Origin: Rhodobacter sp.
Lineage (GTDB): Bacteria > Pseudomonadota > Alphaproteobacteria > Rhodobacterales > Rhodobacteraceae
DNA length: 64,000 bases
Direction of reading: 5' to 3'
NCBI GenBank assembly: GCA_027489175.1
Contig: JAIYAE010000014.1
Span: 124,001-188,000, forward strand
How positions within the stretch are numbered: position 1 is the stretch's first letter; every line of letters starts with the position of its first letter. Below are positions 1 to 8,610 of the stretch, piece after piece. The notes under the pieces are model-generated. The model did not search any database. It was given only the letters and a program-made list of their open reading frames with translations, and was not told where the DNA came from. Position numbers and translations under genes: made by a program.

Positions 1-1841
1 TTGCCGCCGATGTCATCGTCAACTGCGGCGGCATGTGGGGCCGGGACCTTGCCGCCCAGAACGGCGTCACGCTGCCCCTGCACGCCTGTGAGCATTTCTA
101 CCTGATCACCGAACCCGTCGCCGGGATCGACCTCAACCTCCCCGTCCTGCGCGTCCCCGACGAATGCGCCTATTACAAGCAGGACGCCGGGAAAATGATG
201 CTGGGCGCGTTTGAGCCCGTCGCCAAACCCTGGGGCATGGGCGGCATCCGCAAGGATTTCGAATTCGACACCCTGCCCGAGGATTGGGACCACTTCATGC
301 CCATCCTTGAGATGGCCACGAACCGCATGCCCCTCTTTGAAACCGCCGGCATCCACACCTTCTTCAACGGCCCGGAATCCTTCACCCCCGATGACCGCTA
401 TTACCTTGGCGAAGCGCCCGAGGTGAAAGGCTACTGGATCGCCGCCGGCTACAACTCCATCGGCATCGTCAGTTCTGGCGGCGCGGGGCAGGCGCTGGCG
501 CACTGGATCACCGAAGGTGAGCCGCCGTTCGATCTGTGGGAGGTGGACATCCGCCGCGCCCAGCCGTTCCAGAAGAACCGCCGCTACCTGAAAGAACGCG
601 TGACCGAAACCCTCGGCCTCCTCTACGCCGACCACTTCCCCTACCGCCAGATGGCCACCGCGCGGGGCGTCCGCCGCTCGCCCATCCACGACCACCTGAA
701 AGCCCGTGGCGCGGTCTTTGGTGAGGTTGCCGGCTGGGAACGCGCCAACTGGTTCGCCAACCCGGGGCAAGAGGCTGAATATCGCTATTCCTGGAAGCGG
801 CAGAACTGGTTCGACAACCAGAAGGCCGAACATATGGCCGTGCGGGAAAAGGTCGGCCTTTTCGACATGACCAGCTTCGGCAAGATCCGGGTGGAAGGGC
901 GCGATGCCTGCGCCTTCCTCAACCGCATCTCGTCCGCCCAAATGGATGTGGCGGCCGGGCGGATCGTCTACACCATGTTCCTCAATGATCGCGGCGGGAT
1001 AGAGGCTGATCTTACCGTAACGCGCCTGTCGGAAACCGCCTATCTGGCGGTGGTCCCAGGTGCCACGCTGCAACGCAACCTCGCCTGGATGCGGGCGCAG
1101 GTCGGCGATGATTTCGCCGTCATCACCGATGTGACCGCCGCCGAATCCGTCCTGTGCCTGATGGGCCCTGAGGCGCGCGATGTCCTTGCCAAAGTCTCGC
1201 CCAACGACTTCAGCAACGCCGCCCATCCCTTTGGCCAGGCGCGGGAAATCGAGATCGGCATGGCGCTTGCCCGCGCCCATCGCGTAACCTATGTCGGTGA
1301 GCTTGGGTGGGAGCTTTACGTCCCCACCGACCAGACAGCCCATGTCTTCGAGGCCCTGATCGAGGCGCAGCCGGACCTCAAGCTCTGCGGCCTCCACACG
1401 CTGGACAGCTGCCGGATCGAGAAGGCCTATCGCCACTGGGGCCACGACATCACCGATGAAGATCACGTGCTGGAAGCCGGCCTTGGCTTCACCGTCAGCC
1501 GTAAGAAGCCTGCCTTCATCGGCCGCGATGCGGTGCTGCGCCGCGAACAGCAAGGCCTTGATCGCCGGATGCTGCAATTCCGCCTGAAAGACCCTGAACC
1601 GCTCCTCTTCCACAACGAAGCCATTGTCCGCGATGGAAAAATTGTCGGTCCCGTCACCTCGGGCAACTACGGCCACTTCCTGGGCGGCGCGATCGGCCTT
1701 GGCTATGTCCCGGCCAAGGGGCAAACCGACGATGAGCTTCTTGGCGCGACCTATGAGATTGAGGTTGCAGGCAAGCGCCACGCCGCCATCGCTTCCCTTG
1801 CCCCGATGCATGACCCCGCCAGCGAACGGGTGCGCGCATGA
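1..1841 (+). CDS. FAD-dependent dimethylglycine/sarcosine dehydrogenase-like protein (5' truncated by window)
   Basis: The reading frame is open from base 3, so the gene starts outside the window; 612 residues remain. Two parts are visible. The first ~180 residues are the end of a DAO-type FAD oxidoreductase domain (AAGYNSIGIVSSGGAG, then HWITEGEPPFDLWEVD, a signature of this family). The rest is a GcvT/aminomethyltransferase-like domain (REKVGLFDMTSFGKIRVEG, GELGWELYVP). Family members of about 810 residues demethylate dimethylglycine or sarcosine and pass the one-carbon unit to tetrahydrofolate. The missing N-terminus should hold the GxGxxG FAD motif. It overlaps the next gene by 4 bases, so it is the first visible gene of a five-gene + strand operon. 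The exact amine substrate is not known. Confidence 0.9.
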   Translation, partial: AADVIVNCGGMWGRDLAAQNGVTLPLHACEHFYLITEPVAGIDLNLPVLRVPDECAYYKQDAGKMMLGAFEPVAKPWGMGGIRKDFEFDTLPEDWDHFMPILEMATNRMPLFETAGIHTFFNGPESFTPDDRYYLGEAPEVKGYWIAAGYNSIGIVSSGGAGQALAHWITEGEPPFDLWEVDIRRAQPFQKNRRYLKERVTETLGLLYADHFPYRQMATARGVRRSPIHDHLKARGAVFGEVAGWERANWFANPGQEAEYRYSWKRQNWFDNQKAEHMAVREKVGLFDMTSFGKIRVEGRDACAFLNRISSAQMDVAAGRIVYTMFLNDRGGIEADLTVTRLSETAYLAVVPGATLQRNLAWMRAQVGDDFAVITDVTAAESVLCLMGPEARDVLAKVSPNDFSNAAHPFGQAREIEIGMALARAHRVTYVGELGWELYVPTDQTAHVFEALIEAQPDLKLCGLHTLDSCRIEKAYRHWGHDITDEDHVLEAGLGFTVSRKKPAFIGRDAVLRREQQGLDRRMLQFRLKDPEPLLFHNEAIVRDGKIVGPVTSGNYGHFLGGAIGLGYVPAKGQTDDELLGATYEIEVAGKRHAAIASLAPMHDPASERVRA

Positions 1842-2665
1842 CCCTTTCCAAACGGCACCAGGCCTTTCACGACCTGCACCAGCAGGGCTGCTTCGTCATC
1901 CCCAACCCCTGGGACCGGGGATCAGCGCGGATGATGGCCGCCTTGGGCGCGCAGGCCCTTGCCACCAGTTCCGCCGCCCATGCCTTCACCCTCGGCCGCC
2001 CCGACATGGGCGGTGTCACGCGGGACGAGGCGCTGGCCCATGCCGCCGACCTGATCAGCGCGACCGCTCTGCCGGTCTCGGGTGATTTCGAAAACGGCTT
2101 TGGCGACGCGCCCGAGGATGTGGCCGAAACCGTGCGCCTTTCTGGTGAGGTGGGCCTCTCCGGCATCAGCGTCGAGGATACGCAGATGATCCCCGGCAAC
2201 CCCGCCTATGACTTCACCCTCGCCGTTGAGCGTATCCGCGCCGGGGCATCAGCCGCCCGCGCCCTGAACCGCCGCTTCATCTTCTGCGCCCGCGCCGATG
2301 GGGTGATGAACGGCAGCTATGACCTTGCCGAGGGCATCCGCCGTCTGCAGGCGTTTGAGGCGGCGGGGGCCGACCTCCTTTATCTTCCCGTGCCGCCCGG
2401 CCGTGCCGAGCTGGCCCAGGTCCTGAAATCCGTCACCAAGCCCGTCAACGCGCTTGCCGCCGGTCCGCTCAAATCCCTCACCGTGGCTGACCTTGCCGCG
2501 ATGGGCGTCCGCCGCATCTCCACCGGCAGCCAGATCGCCCGCCTGACCCACGCCGCGATCCGCGACTCTGTCACGGCGATGCTCCACGGCTCCTTCGCCC
2601 CCCTCGCCGGTACGGCCAGCGGGGACGACATCGACGCACTCCTCCTCAAGGGATCAGCCCAATGA
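1838..2665 (+). CDS. Isocitrate lyase/PEP mutase family protein
   Basis: A 275-residue TIM-barrel enzyme of the PEP mutase/isocitrate lyase superfamily. Seen in the sequence: VIPNPWDRGSARMM near the N-terminus, GDFENGFGD (metal-site loop) near residue 85, GISVEDT near 110, and FCARADG near 150. The long KKCGH loop of true isocitrate lyase is absent, so it is not that enzyme. Family members cleave or form C-C or C-P bonds next to a 2-oxo acid (methylisocitrate lyase, oxaloacetate decarboxylase, phosphonomutase); the reaction here is not assigned. The start overlaps the upstream stop (ATGA) and the end overlaps the MttB-like gene by 4 bases, which implies translational coupling. Confidence 0.85.
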   Translation: MTLSKRHQAFHDLHQQGCFVIPNPWDRGSARMMAALGAQALATSSAAHAFTLGRPDMGGVTRDEALAHAADLISATALPVSGDFENGFGDAPEDVAETVRLSGEVGLSGISVEDTQMIPGNPAYDFTLAVERIRAGASAARALNRRFIFCARADGVMNGSYDLAEGIRRLQAFEAAGADLLYLPVPPGRAELAQVLKSVTKPVNALAAGPLKSLTVADLAAMGVRRISTGSQIARLTHAAIRDSVTAMLHGSFAPLAGTASGDDIDALLLKGSAQ

Positions 2666-4224
2666 CCGACATGCCCGACATCGGCGAGATTTGTGAACCC
2701 GCCCGCAACCGCCGCTCTGGGGGCCGCAGCGCCCGCGTCGCCCTCCGCGCCGCCCCCTTGGCCGATGATGTGAAGCCCGTCCGCGCGGGCCTTCCCGGCG
2801 GCCAGTACAAACCCCTGACCGAGGCGGGCGTCCAGCAGATCCACGCCGCCGCCCTTGACGCGCTGGAGCAGATCGGCCTTTCCCAGGCCCCCCCTTCCGG
2901 CGTGAAACTCCTGACCGATGCGGGCGCGATCCTTGGCGACGATGGCCGCATCCGGTTCCCCCGCGCGCTGGTCGAGGATATGCTGAACATCGCCGCGCGT
3001 GACATCACCCTTCACGCCCGCGACCCAAAGCATGACCTGCATCTGACCGGCACCAACGTCCACTACGGCACGGCAGGGGCGGCGGTGCATATCGTGGACC
3101 CGGTGACCAACACCTATCGCGAAAGCACCGCGCAGGACCTCTACGATGCGGCCCGCCTGGTCGATAACCTCGACAACATCCATTTCTACCAGCGCACCAT
3201 GGTCTGCCGCGACGTGGTCGATAACAAGGAAATGGACCTCAACACCCTGTACGGCTGCCTTGCAGGGACCACGAAACACGTCGGCACCAGCTTTTCCGAC
3301 CCCTCCCACGTCGCCGACTGCTTTGAAATGCTGCACATGGTCGCCGGGGGCGAAGCAGAATGGCGCGACCGGCCTTTCGTCAGCAATTCCAATTGCTTCG
3401 TCGTCCCGCCGATGAAGTTCGCGGAAGAAAGCTGCATCACGATGGAGGATTGCATCCGCCGCGGCATGCCCATGCTCCTCCTCTCCGCAGGCCAGGCCGG
3501 GGCCACCAGCCCGGCCCCCATCGCCCTGACCATCGTGCAGGCCGTCGCCGAATGCCTTGCGGGCGTCGTCTACGTCAACGCCATCAAACCCGGCGCCCCG
3601 GCGATCTTCGGCACCTGGCCCTTCGTCTCTGACCTGCGCACCGGCGCCATGTCTGGCGGCAGCGCCGAACAGGCGCTTCTCACCGCCGGCTGCGCCCAGA
3701 TGCACCGCTTCTACGGCCTCCCCGGCGGCGCCGCCTCCGGCATCAGTGACTCGAAACTCCCCGACATGCAGGCCGGATGGGAGCAGGGGATCACCAACGC
3801 CCTCGCAGGCCTCGCGGGCCTCAACATGTGCTATGAGGCGGTGGGGATGCACGCCTCCCTCCTCGGCTTCTGCCTGGAAAGCCTCGTCCTCGGCGATGAC
3901 CTTCTGGGCCAGACCATGCGCCTGGTGCGGGGCATCGACGTGACGCCCGACTCGACCTCCATCGACGCGATGAAAGAGGTCTGCCTTGGCGGGCCGGGCC
4001 ATTACCTCGGCTCCGACCAGACCCTGAAACTGATGCAGACCGAATACATCTACCCCAATGTCGGCAACCGCATGTCGCCGAAAGAGTGGAATGAGGCCGG
4101 CAAGCCCCTTCTCCTTGACACGGCCATCGCTCGCAAGAACTCTATCCTGGCCAAAGCCGGGTGCCGCGTGGACCCGGAGATCGACGCCGCCATCCGCGCC
4201 CGCTTCAACATCTACTTCAAGTGA
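2662..4224 (+). CDS. Trimethylamine methyltransferase (MttB) family protein, no pyrrolysine
   Basis: A 520-residue member of the MttB superfamily. Archaeal MttB reads an in-frame amber codon as pyrrolysine; here the frame has no TAG and runs straight through, so it belongs to the non-Pyl branch. Characterised non-Pyl relatives use quaternary amines such as glycine betaine, proline betaine or carnitine and methylate a corrinoid protein. Family features seen: TAGAAVHIVDPVT near residue 138, GTTKHVGTSFSDP near 208, and SGGSAEQAL near 330. The Arg/Ala-rich first ~45 residues are not conserved in the family. No corrinoid protein or its reactivase lies nearby in the window. It sits tightly coupled between the PEP mutase-like and aldehyde dehydrogenase genes. 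Confidence 0.88.
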   Translation: MTDMPDIGEICEPARNRRSGGRSARVALRAAPLADDVKPVRAGLPGGQYKPLTEAGVQQIHAAALDALEQIGLSQAPPSGVKLLTDAGAILGDDGRIRFPRALVEDMLNIAARDITLHARDPKHDLHLTGTNVHYGTAGAAVHIVDPVTNTYRESTAQDLYDAARLVDNLDNIHFYQRTMVCRDVVDNKEMDLNTLYGCLAGTTKHVGTSFSDPSHVADCFEMLHMVAGGEAEWRDRPFVSNSNCFVVPPMKFAEESCITMEDCIRRGMPMLLLSAGQAGATSPAPIALTIVQAVAECLAGVVYVNAIKPGAPAIFGTWPFVSDLRTGAMSGGSAEQALLTAGCAQMHRFYGLPGGAASGISDSKLPDMQAGWEQGITNALAGLAGLNMCYEAVGMHASLLGFCLESLVLGDDLLGQTMRLVRGIDVTPDSTSIDAMKEVCLGGPGHYLGSDQTLKLMQTEYIYPNVGNRMSPKEWNEAGKPLLLDTAIARKNSILAKAGCRVDPEIDAAIRARFNIYFK

Positions 4225-4231
4225 GGTCTCA

Positions 4232-5665
4232 ATGATCCCCGCCAACATGCTGAAATTCTACATCAATGGCCAATGGGTCGACCCCCTGTCGAAGAACCGC
4301 ATGGGCGTTGAAAACCCCGCGACCGAAGAGATCGTGACCGAAGTCGCAATGGGCAGCGCCGAAGATGCCGACCGCGCGATTCTCGCCGCCCGCGCCGCGT
4401 TTGACGGCTGGACCTACACGCCCGTAAAGGACCGCATCGCCCTGATGAAGCGGGTGCTTGAGGTTTATAACGAGCGCTACGAAGACTTCGCCCAAGCCAT
4501 GTCCACCGAAATGGGTGCCCCCATCACCTGGGCGCGCGGCGCGCAGGCCTGGGCGGGGCAGGTCCATATGGAGGCCACGATCAAGGCCGCGGAGGAGATG
4601 GTCTGGGAATACAACCGCGGCACCACCCGGATCATCTACGAAGGCATCGGCGTCTGCTCGCTGATCACGCCGTGGAACTGGCCGATGAACCAGATCGCCT
4701 GCAAGGTCGCCCCGGCACTGATCGCGGGCTGCACGATGGTCCTGAAACCCTCTGAAATCGCTCCGCTTTCCGGCACGCTTTTCGCGCAGGTGATGCATGA
4801 TGCAGGCGTGCCCCCCGGGGTCTTCAACCTGGTGAACGGGGCCGGACCTGAGGTCGGCGCGCGAATGTCGACGCACCCCGAAGTGGATATGGTCTCCTTC
4901 ACCGGCTCCACCCGCGCAGGCACGCAAATCGCCGCCGTCGCCGCCGCGACCGCCAAGCGCGTGGCGCAGGAGATGGGCGGTAAGTCCCCCAACATCATCC
5001 TGCCGAATGCCAATATCACAGAGGCTGTCGCCGCAGGCGTCACCGCCGTCATGTCGAACACCGGCCAGTCCTGCGACGCGCCGACCCGGATGCTCGTCCA
5101 CCGCTCGCAACAGGCCGAGGCGCTGCAGGTGGCGAAGGAAGCCGCCGAGGCGATCAAGATCGGCGATCCGCGCGATGAGGCAACCGTGATGGGTCCCCTC
5201 GTCTCCAAGATGCAGTTCGACAAGGTGCAAAAGCTGATCCAGGCCGGGATCGACGAAGGCGCAACCCTCGTCACCGGCGGCGTCGGTCGCCCGGTCGGCG
5301 TCAACCGCGGCTGGTTCACCCGTCCCACCGTCTTTGGCGATGTGGTCAACTCCATGACCATCTCGAAGGAAGAGATCTTCGGGCCGGTCCTCGCGATCCA
5401 GCCCTATGACAGCATCGAAGACGCCATCGCCCAGGCCAATGACACGATCTATGGCCTTGCTGCCTACATCGCGGGCCCCGTCGAAGACGCGATCCCCGTC
5501 GCCCGCAAACTGCGCGCCGGGACCGTGAACCTGAACTACCCCGACTGGGACACCTCCGCCCCCTTTGGCGGCTACAAGCAATCCGGCAACGGCCGCGAAT
5601 ATGCCGACTGGGGCATCCACGACTTCTGCGAGGTCAAGGGCATCGTCGGCTACGGCGAGGCCTGA
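4232..5665 (+). CDS. NAD(P)-dependent aldehyde dehydrogenase
   Basis: A 477-residue aldehyde dehydrogenase superfamily enzyme. The catalytic pair is visible: the general base Glu247 in QEMGGKSPN and the nucleophile Cys281 in GQSCDAP, at the usual 34-residue spacing. Also seen are TPWNWPMNQ (cofactor-binding region), SFTGSTRAG and EEIFGPVL. The ATG at 4232 was chosen because homologues begin at this point (FYINGQWVDP), and it follows the mttB stop by only a few bases with GAGG just upstream; an extension to 4058 would overlap mttB. In this operon it probably oxidises an aldehyde released from demethylation or deamination of the methylated-amine substrate (inference). Confidence 0.93.
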   Translation: MIPANMLKFYINGQWVDPLSKNRMGVENPATEEIVTEVAMGSAEDADRAILAARAAFDGWTYTPVKDRIALMKRVLEVYNERYEDFAQAMSTEMGAPITWARGAQAWAGQVHMEATIKAAEEMVWEYNRGTTRIIYEGIGVCSLITPWNWPMNQIACKVAPALIAGCTMVLKPSEIAPLSGTLFAQVMHDAGVPPGVFNLVNGAGPEVGARMSTHPEVDMVSFTGSTRAGTQIAAVAAATAKRVAQEMGGKSPNIILPNANITEAVAAGVTAVMSNTGQSCDAPTRMLVHRSQQAEALQVAKEAAEAIKIGDPRDEATVMGPLVSKMQFDKVQKLIQAGIDEGATLVTGGVGRPVGVNRGWFTRPTVFGDVVNSMTISKEEIFGPVLAIQPYDSIEDAIAQANDTIYGLAAYIAGPVEDAIPVARKLRAGTVNLNYPDWDTSAPFGGYKQSGNGREYADWGIHDFCEVKGIVGYGEA

Positions 5666-5678
5666 GCCTGAACCAAGA

Positions 5679-5700
5679 GGGGCGGGCCGCAATCCGCCCC
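5679..5700 (+). terminator. Intercistronic GC hairpin
   Basis: Perfect 7-bp inverted repeat GGGGCGG / CCGCCCC with an 8-base loop, between the aldehyde dehydrogenase and the 3-hydroxyisobutyrate dehydrogenase-like gene. There is no T-run, so it is more likely an RNA-processing or stability element or a weak terminator than a strong intrinsic terminator. Confidence 0.4.
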
Positions 5701-5715
5701 GCATTGAGGGTTATC

Positions 5716-6615
5716 ATGCATTACGGATACATCGGCCTTGGCAACCTCGGGGCCGCCTGTGCGGGCTGTCTCTTGAAGGCAGGCTTCAAGGTCACGGTCT
5801 ATGACCTGAACGCCGCCCTTGCCGCCCCCTTGGTCGCGGCAGGTGCCACCCTTGCGACCAGCGCCGAAGGGGTCGCCGCCTCGGCCGATCACGTCATCAC
5901 CTGCCTGCCGTCGCCTGCGGTGTCGGAAAAGGTCCTCCGCCACATCCTGCCCCATATGAAGAAGGGGGCAAGCTGGGTTGAGATGTCCACCCTCGGCCGG
6001 GATGAGGTGCTGCGGCTGGCCGGCATCGCGGCCGAAGGGGGCGTGCGGATGATGGAGCTTCCGGTAACGGGCGGTGTCCACCTTGCCCATCAGGGCAAGA
6101 TCACCATGCTGGCTGGCGGCGACGCCGACCTCTTCGACCTGCACCATGGTGCCATGCAGGCGATGGGCGACAAGATCTTTCACATGGGGCCATTGGGATC
6201 ATCCAGCATCATCAAGGTCATCACCAACATGCTGGCCTTCATCCACCTGAAAGCCACGTCCGAGGCCCTGATGCTCGCCAAACGCGGCGGGCTTGACTTG
6301 GCGCAGGCTTGGCATGCCATCGCGGCGTCCTCCGGCAACAGTTTTGTGCATGAGACGGAAGGGGCGCTGATCCTGAACGGCAGCTACGACATCGCCTTCA
6401 ACATCGACCTTGCGCTAAAGGACCTCGGTTTCGCGCTTGGGTTCGGCAAGGAGTTCGGCGTGCCCCTCGACCTCGCCTCGATGACCAATCAGACCTACAT
6501 CGCGGCGAAAGCCGCCTATGGCGGCGAGGCGCAGTCGCCGATGATCGCGAAGCTGCTGGAGGACCTCCTCGGCACGGATTTGCGCGCGGAGGGCTTCCCG
6601 TCCCGGCTTGAGTGA
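5716..6615 (+). CDS. NAD(P)-dependent 3-hydroxyisobutyrate dehydrogenase-like oxidoreductase
   Basis: A 299-residue beta-hydroxyacid dehydrogenase. The Rossmann motif GYIGLGNLGAACAG is at the N-terminus, the substrate-loop motif appears as ELPVTGGVHLAHQG near residue 120, and the catalytic lysine region is SSSIIKVITNM near residue 165. The family reduces or oxidises short beta-hydroxy acids such as 3-hydroxyisobutyrate or tartronate semialdehyde. The ATG at 5716 is preferred over the upstream TTG at 5704 because GAGGG lies 5 bases before it. It is the last gene of the methylated-amine-type operon, 50 bases after the aldehyde dehydrogenase. The substrate is unknown. Confidence 0.9.
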   Translation: MHYGYIGLGNLGAACAGCLLKAGFKVTVYDLNAALAAPLVAAGATLATSAEGVAASADHVITCLPSPAVSEKVLRHILPHMKKGASWVEMSTLGRDEVLRLAGIAAEGGVRMMELPVTGGVHLAHQGKITMLAGGDADLFDLHHGAMQAMGDKIFHMGPLGSSSIIKVITNMLAFIHLKATSEALMLAKRGGLDLAQAWHAIAASSGNSFVHETEGALILNGSYDIAFNIDLALKDLGFALGFGKEFGVPLDLASMTNQTYIAAKAAYGGEAQSPMIAKLLEDLLGTDLRAEGFPSRLE

Positions 6616-6718
6616 CCCGGGCCAAGGGGTTAAGAAAGTCTGAAGCCCAAGGTTAAAGCATTGATATCCTTGTGGCAACAAAATGTCCCTGCCCGGGACA
6701 CGCCCAGAAAGGCCGTGT

Positions 6719-7825
6719 ATGACCCCCGACGTCCAAGCCCGCATCGCCAAGCTTCTGCACCACCGCAAACCCTCGCTTGCGCAGGGCGATCCGGTGGTGC
6801 CACCGATCGTGGCCTCGGCCACGCATCACCTGCCGCATGTGCAGGCGGGGGGACAGTTCTACGGTCGCAACGGCAACCCGACCTGGGACGCGGTCGAGGC
6901 GCAGCTGAGCCTTCTGGAAGATGCCGAGGCGGTCAGCTTCCCCTCGGGCATGGCGGCCATCGCGGCGGCGCTTTTCGCCACGTTGAAGGCAGGGGACCGG
7001 CTGGTGATCCCGTCAGACGGCTACTACGTCACGCGGGTGCTGTCGGACGGCTTCCTGAAACCGCTGGGGATCGAGGTGCAGGCGATCCCAACGGCGGCTT
7101 ACGCGACGCAGGATTTCACCGGTGCAGCGGTGGTCTATCTTGAGACGCCATCGAACCCCGGTCTTGATGTGGTGGACATCGCCGCAGTCGCCGCCCGCGC
7201 CCGCAAGGCCGGTGCGAAGGTCATCGCCGACAACACCACGATGACCCCGCTTCTCCAGCGCCCGCTCGACCTTGGTTGCGATCTGGTGGTCGCCGCCGAT
7301 ACCAAAGCGCCGGCTGGCCATTCCGATGTGCTTTTCGGCCATGTCGCGGGTCGCGATGCGGCGCTGGTCGCGCGCGTGCGGGATTGGCGGCGGATGGCGG
7401 GGGCGATCCCCGGACCGTTTGAGGCTTTCCTCACCCACCGCGGCATCGAGACGCTGGAACTGCGGCTGGAGCGGATGTGTGCCAGCGCCGCTGTGATCGC
7501 CAGCCGTCTGGCGTCGCACGCCGCCGTCACTGGCTTGCGGTATCCTGGGCTGGCGGGCGACCCGTCGCATTGGGCAGTCGGCGGGCAGATGGCGAACGGC
7601 GGCTTCCTGATCGGGTTCCAGCTGTCCGATGCCGGGGTGGCCGAGGGCTTTCTGTCGCGCTGTCCGTTGATCGAGCAGTCCACCAGCTTCGGCGGCACGC
7701 ACAGCGCCGGCGAACGCCGCGCGCGCTGGGGCGATGCGGTGCCCGAAGGGTTCATCCGCCTTTCGGTGGGGGTGGAGCCAGTTGAGGTGCTATGGGCAGC
7801 GATCAACGCGGCACTGGCCGGATAG
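6719..7825 (+). CDS. Cys/Met metabolism PLP-dependent enzyme (cystathionine gamma-lyase type)
   Basis: A 368-residue fold-type I PLP enzyme of the Cys/Met metabolism family. Seen: YGRNGNPTWDAVEAQL near residue 48, SFPSGMAAIAAAL near 75, YLETPSNPG near 130, DNTTMTPLLQRP near 165, and the PLP lysine in AADTKAPAGHSDV near 190. The C-terminal QSTSFGGTHS resembles the family end QSLGGVES. The start at 6719 has AGAAAGG 6 bases upstream; an in-frame ATG at 6683 lacks this. Likely a lyase acting on cystathionine, cysteine or methionine. It is about 100 bases beyond the amine operon and may have its own promoter. Confidence 0.88.
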   Translation: MTPDVQARIAKLLHHRKPSLAQGDPVVPPIVASATHHLPHVQAGGQFYGRNGNPTWDAVEAQLSLLEDAEAVSFPSGMAAIAAALFATLKAGDRLVIPSDGYYVTRVLSDGFLKPLGIEVQAIPTAAYATQDFTGAAVVYLETPSNPGLDVVDIAAVAARARKAGAKVIADNTTMTPLLQRPLDLGCDLVVAADTKAPAGHSDVLFGHVAGRDAALVARVRDWRRMAGAIPGPFEAFLTHRGIETLELRLERMCASAAVIASRLASHAAVTGLRYPGLAGDPSHWAVGGQMANGGFLIGFQLSDAGVAEGFLSRCPLIEQSTSFGGTHSAGERRARWGDAVPEGFIRLSVGVEPVEVLWAAINAALAG

Positions 7826-7830
7826 GGCGC

Positions 7831-7874
7831 CAAATCTTTTCGAAAAGATTTGCAAAATCCTTCGAAGGATTTTG
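7831..7874. terminator. Two adjacent 22-bp perfect palindromes (bidirectional terminator)
   Basis: Two directly abutting perfect palindromes of 22 bases each, 7831-7852 (centre CTTTTCGAAAAG) and 7853-7874 (centre TCCTTCGAAGGA). Both contain TTCGAA at the centre and end in CAAA/TTTG. They lie exactly between two convergent genes (stops at 7825 and 7885), which fits a bidirectional transcription end. Confidence 0.6.
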
Positions 7875-7884
7875 GTCCCGGCCC

Positions 7885-8541
7885 CTACAGAAGGCCCAGA
7901 ATCCGCGCCGCTTCGCCCTGCACTTCAGCCAGCTTGCTGCGGTCTTCGCCGGGAAAAAAGCGCGCGCGCGTGGCGGTGGGCAGACCTGCGGGCGTGGCGA
8001 TCACAACGCGCGGCCCGTGCTTCGCCGTCTCGGCCTGCCAGCTTTGCGCCAGCGCGATCTGCGCGGCCTTGGTCGCGCCATAGGCCCCAAAGAACGGCTT
8101 TCCGGCGCGGGGATCGTCCAGAAAAAGCGCAGTTCCTTCGCCCGCGCGCAACAAAGGCTCCACCATCGGGATCAGCATGCCCGTGGCGCGGACGTTCAGG
8201 GCGATGGATTTTTCCAAATCCTTCTGGTCCAGCGATCCGGCAGGCGACAGGGGGGCCGCATGGATCGCGGCGTGCACCCAAAGGCTCAGCCCGCCCCAGC
8301 GGTCATGGATGCTGCGGCAAAGGTGGCGCATCGCGTCGTCGTTGGTCACGTCCATCGGGGCCAGCGTCAGCCCGCCCGCGCCCGGCAGCCCCGCGCGTTT
8401 GACCCGGTCGTCGAGATCCTCCAAACCACCAACTGTGCGGGCCACCGCCACCACATGCCAGCCGCGCAGGGCCAACTGTTCGGCCATGGCCGAGCCAAGA
8501 CCGCGCGAGGCGCCGGTGACGAGGGCGATCTTCTTTGTCAT
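7885..8541 (-). CDS. SDR family oxidoreductase
   Basis: A 218-residue short-chain dehydrogenase. The NAD(P) motif TGASRGLG is at the N-terminus, and the active-site YGATK is near residue 155. The usual Ser about 13 residues before Tyr is missing: that stretch reads LDDPRAGKPFFGAYGATK. The NNAG motif is also degenerate (WVHAAIHA). The catalytic tetrad is therefore incomplete, and activity could be altered or lost. The start at 8541 has AAGGA about 6 bases upstream; an in-frame extension to 8592 would run into the repeat element. It is the last gene of the radA-cvpA-purF-DUF1801 transcription unit. Confidence 0.87.
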   Translation of the reverse strand: MTKKIALVTGASRGLGSAMAEQLALRGWHVVAVARTVGGLEDLDDRVKRAGLPGAGGLTLAPMDVTNDDAMRHLCRSIHDRWGGLSLWVHAAIHAAPLSPAGSLDQKDLEKSIALNVRATGMLIPMVEPLLRAGEGTALFLDDPRAGKPFFGAYGATKAAQIALAQSWQAETAKHGPRVVIATPAGLPTATRARFFPGEDRSKLAEVQGEAARILGLL

Positions 8542-8564
8542 CTGTCGGTCCTTGTGGAGGTGTC

Positions 8565-8601
8565 GAAGCCTCCGGCGGGGATATTTGGGCAAATGTGAAA
8601 G
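8565..8601 (+). repeat. Dispersed TATTTG intergenic element, copy a
   Basis: GAAGCCTCCGGCGGGG followed by ATATTTGGGC and AAATGTGAAAG. A GGAGG/CCTCC stem (8555-8572) forms a hairpin at the 5' side. It lies between two - strand genes, in the opposite orientation. The same arrangement recurs at seven other places in the window. Confidence 0.7.
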
Positions 8602-8610
8602 GGCAAGGGG

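Noticed and set aside
2662..4224. In-frame amber codon for pyrrolysine in the MttB-like gene
   Set aside because: The frame has no TAG before its TGA stop and runs at normal length, so pyrrolysine is not used.
2380..4248. Long open frame on the - strand opposite the PEP mutase-like and MttB-like genes
   Set aside because: It is antisense to two well-supported genes, has no family signature and results from high third-position GC.
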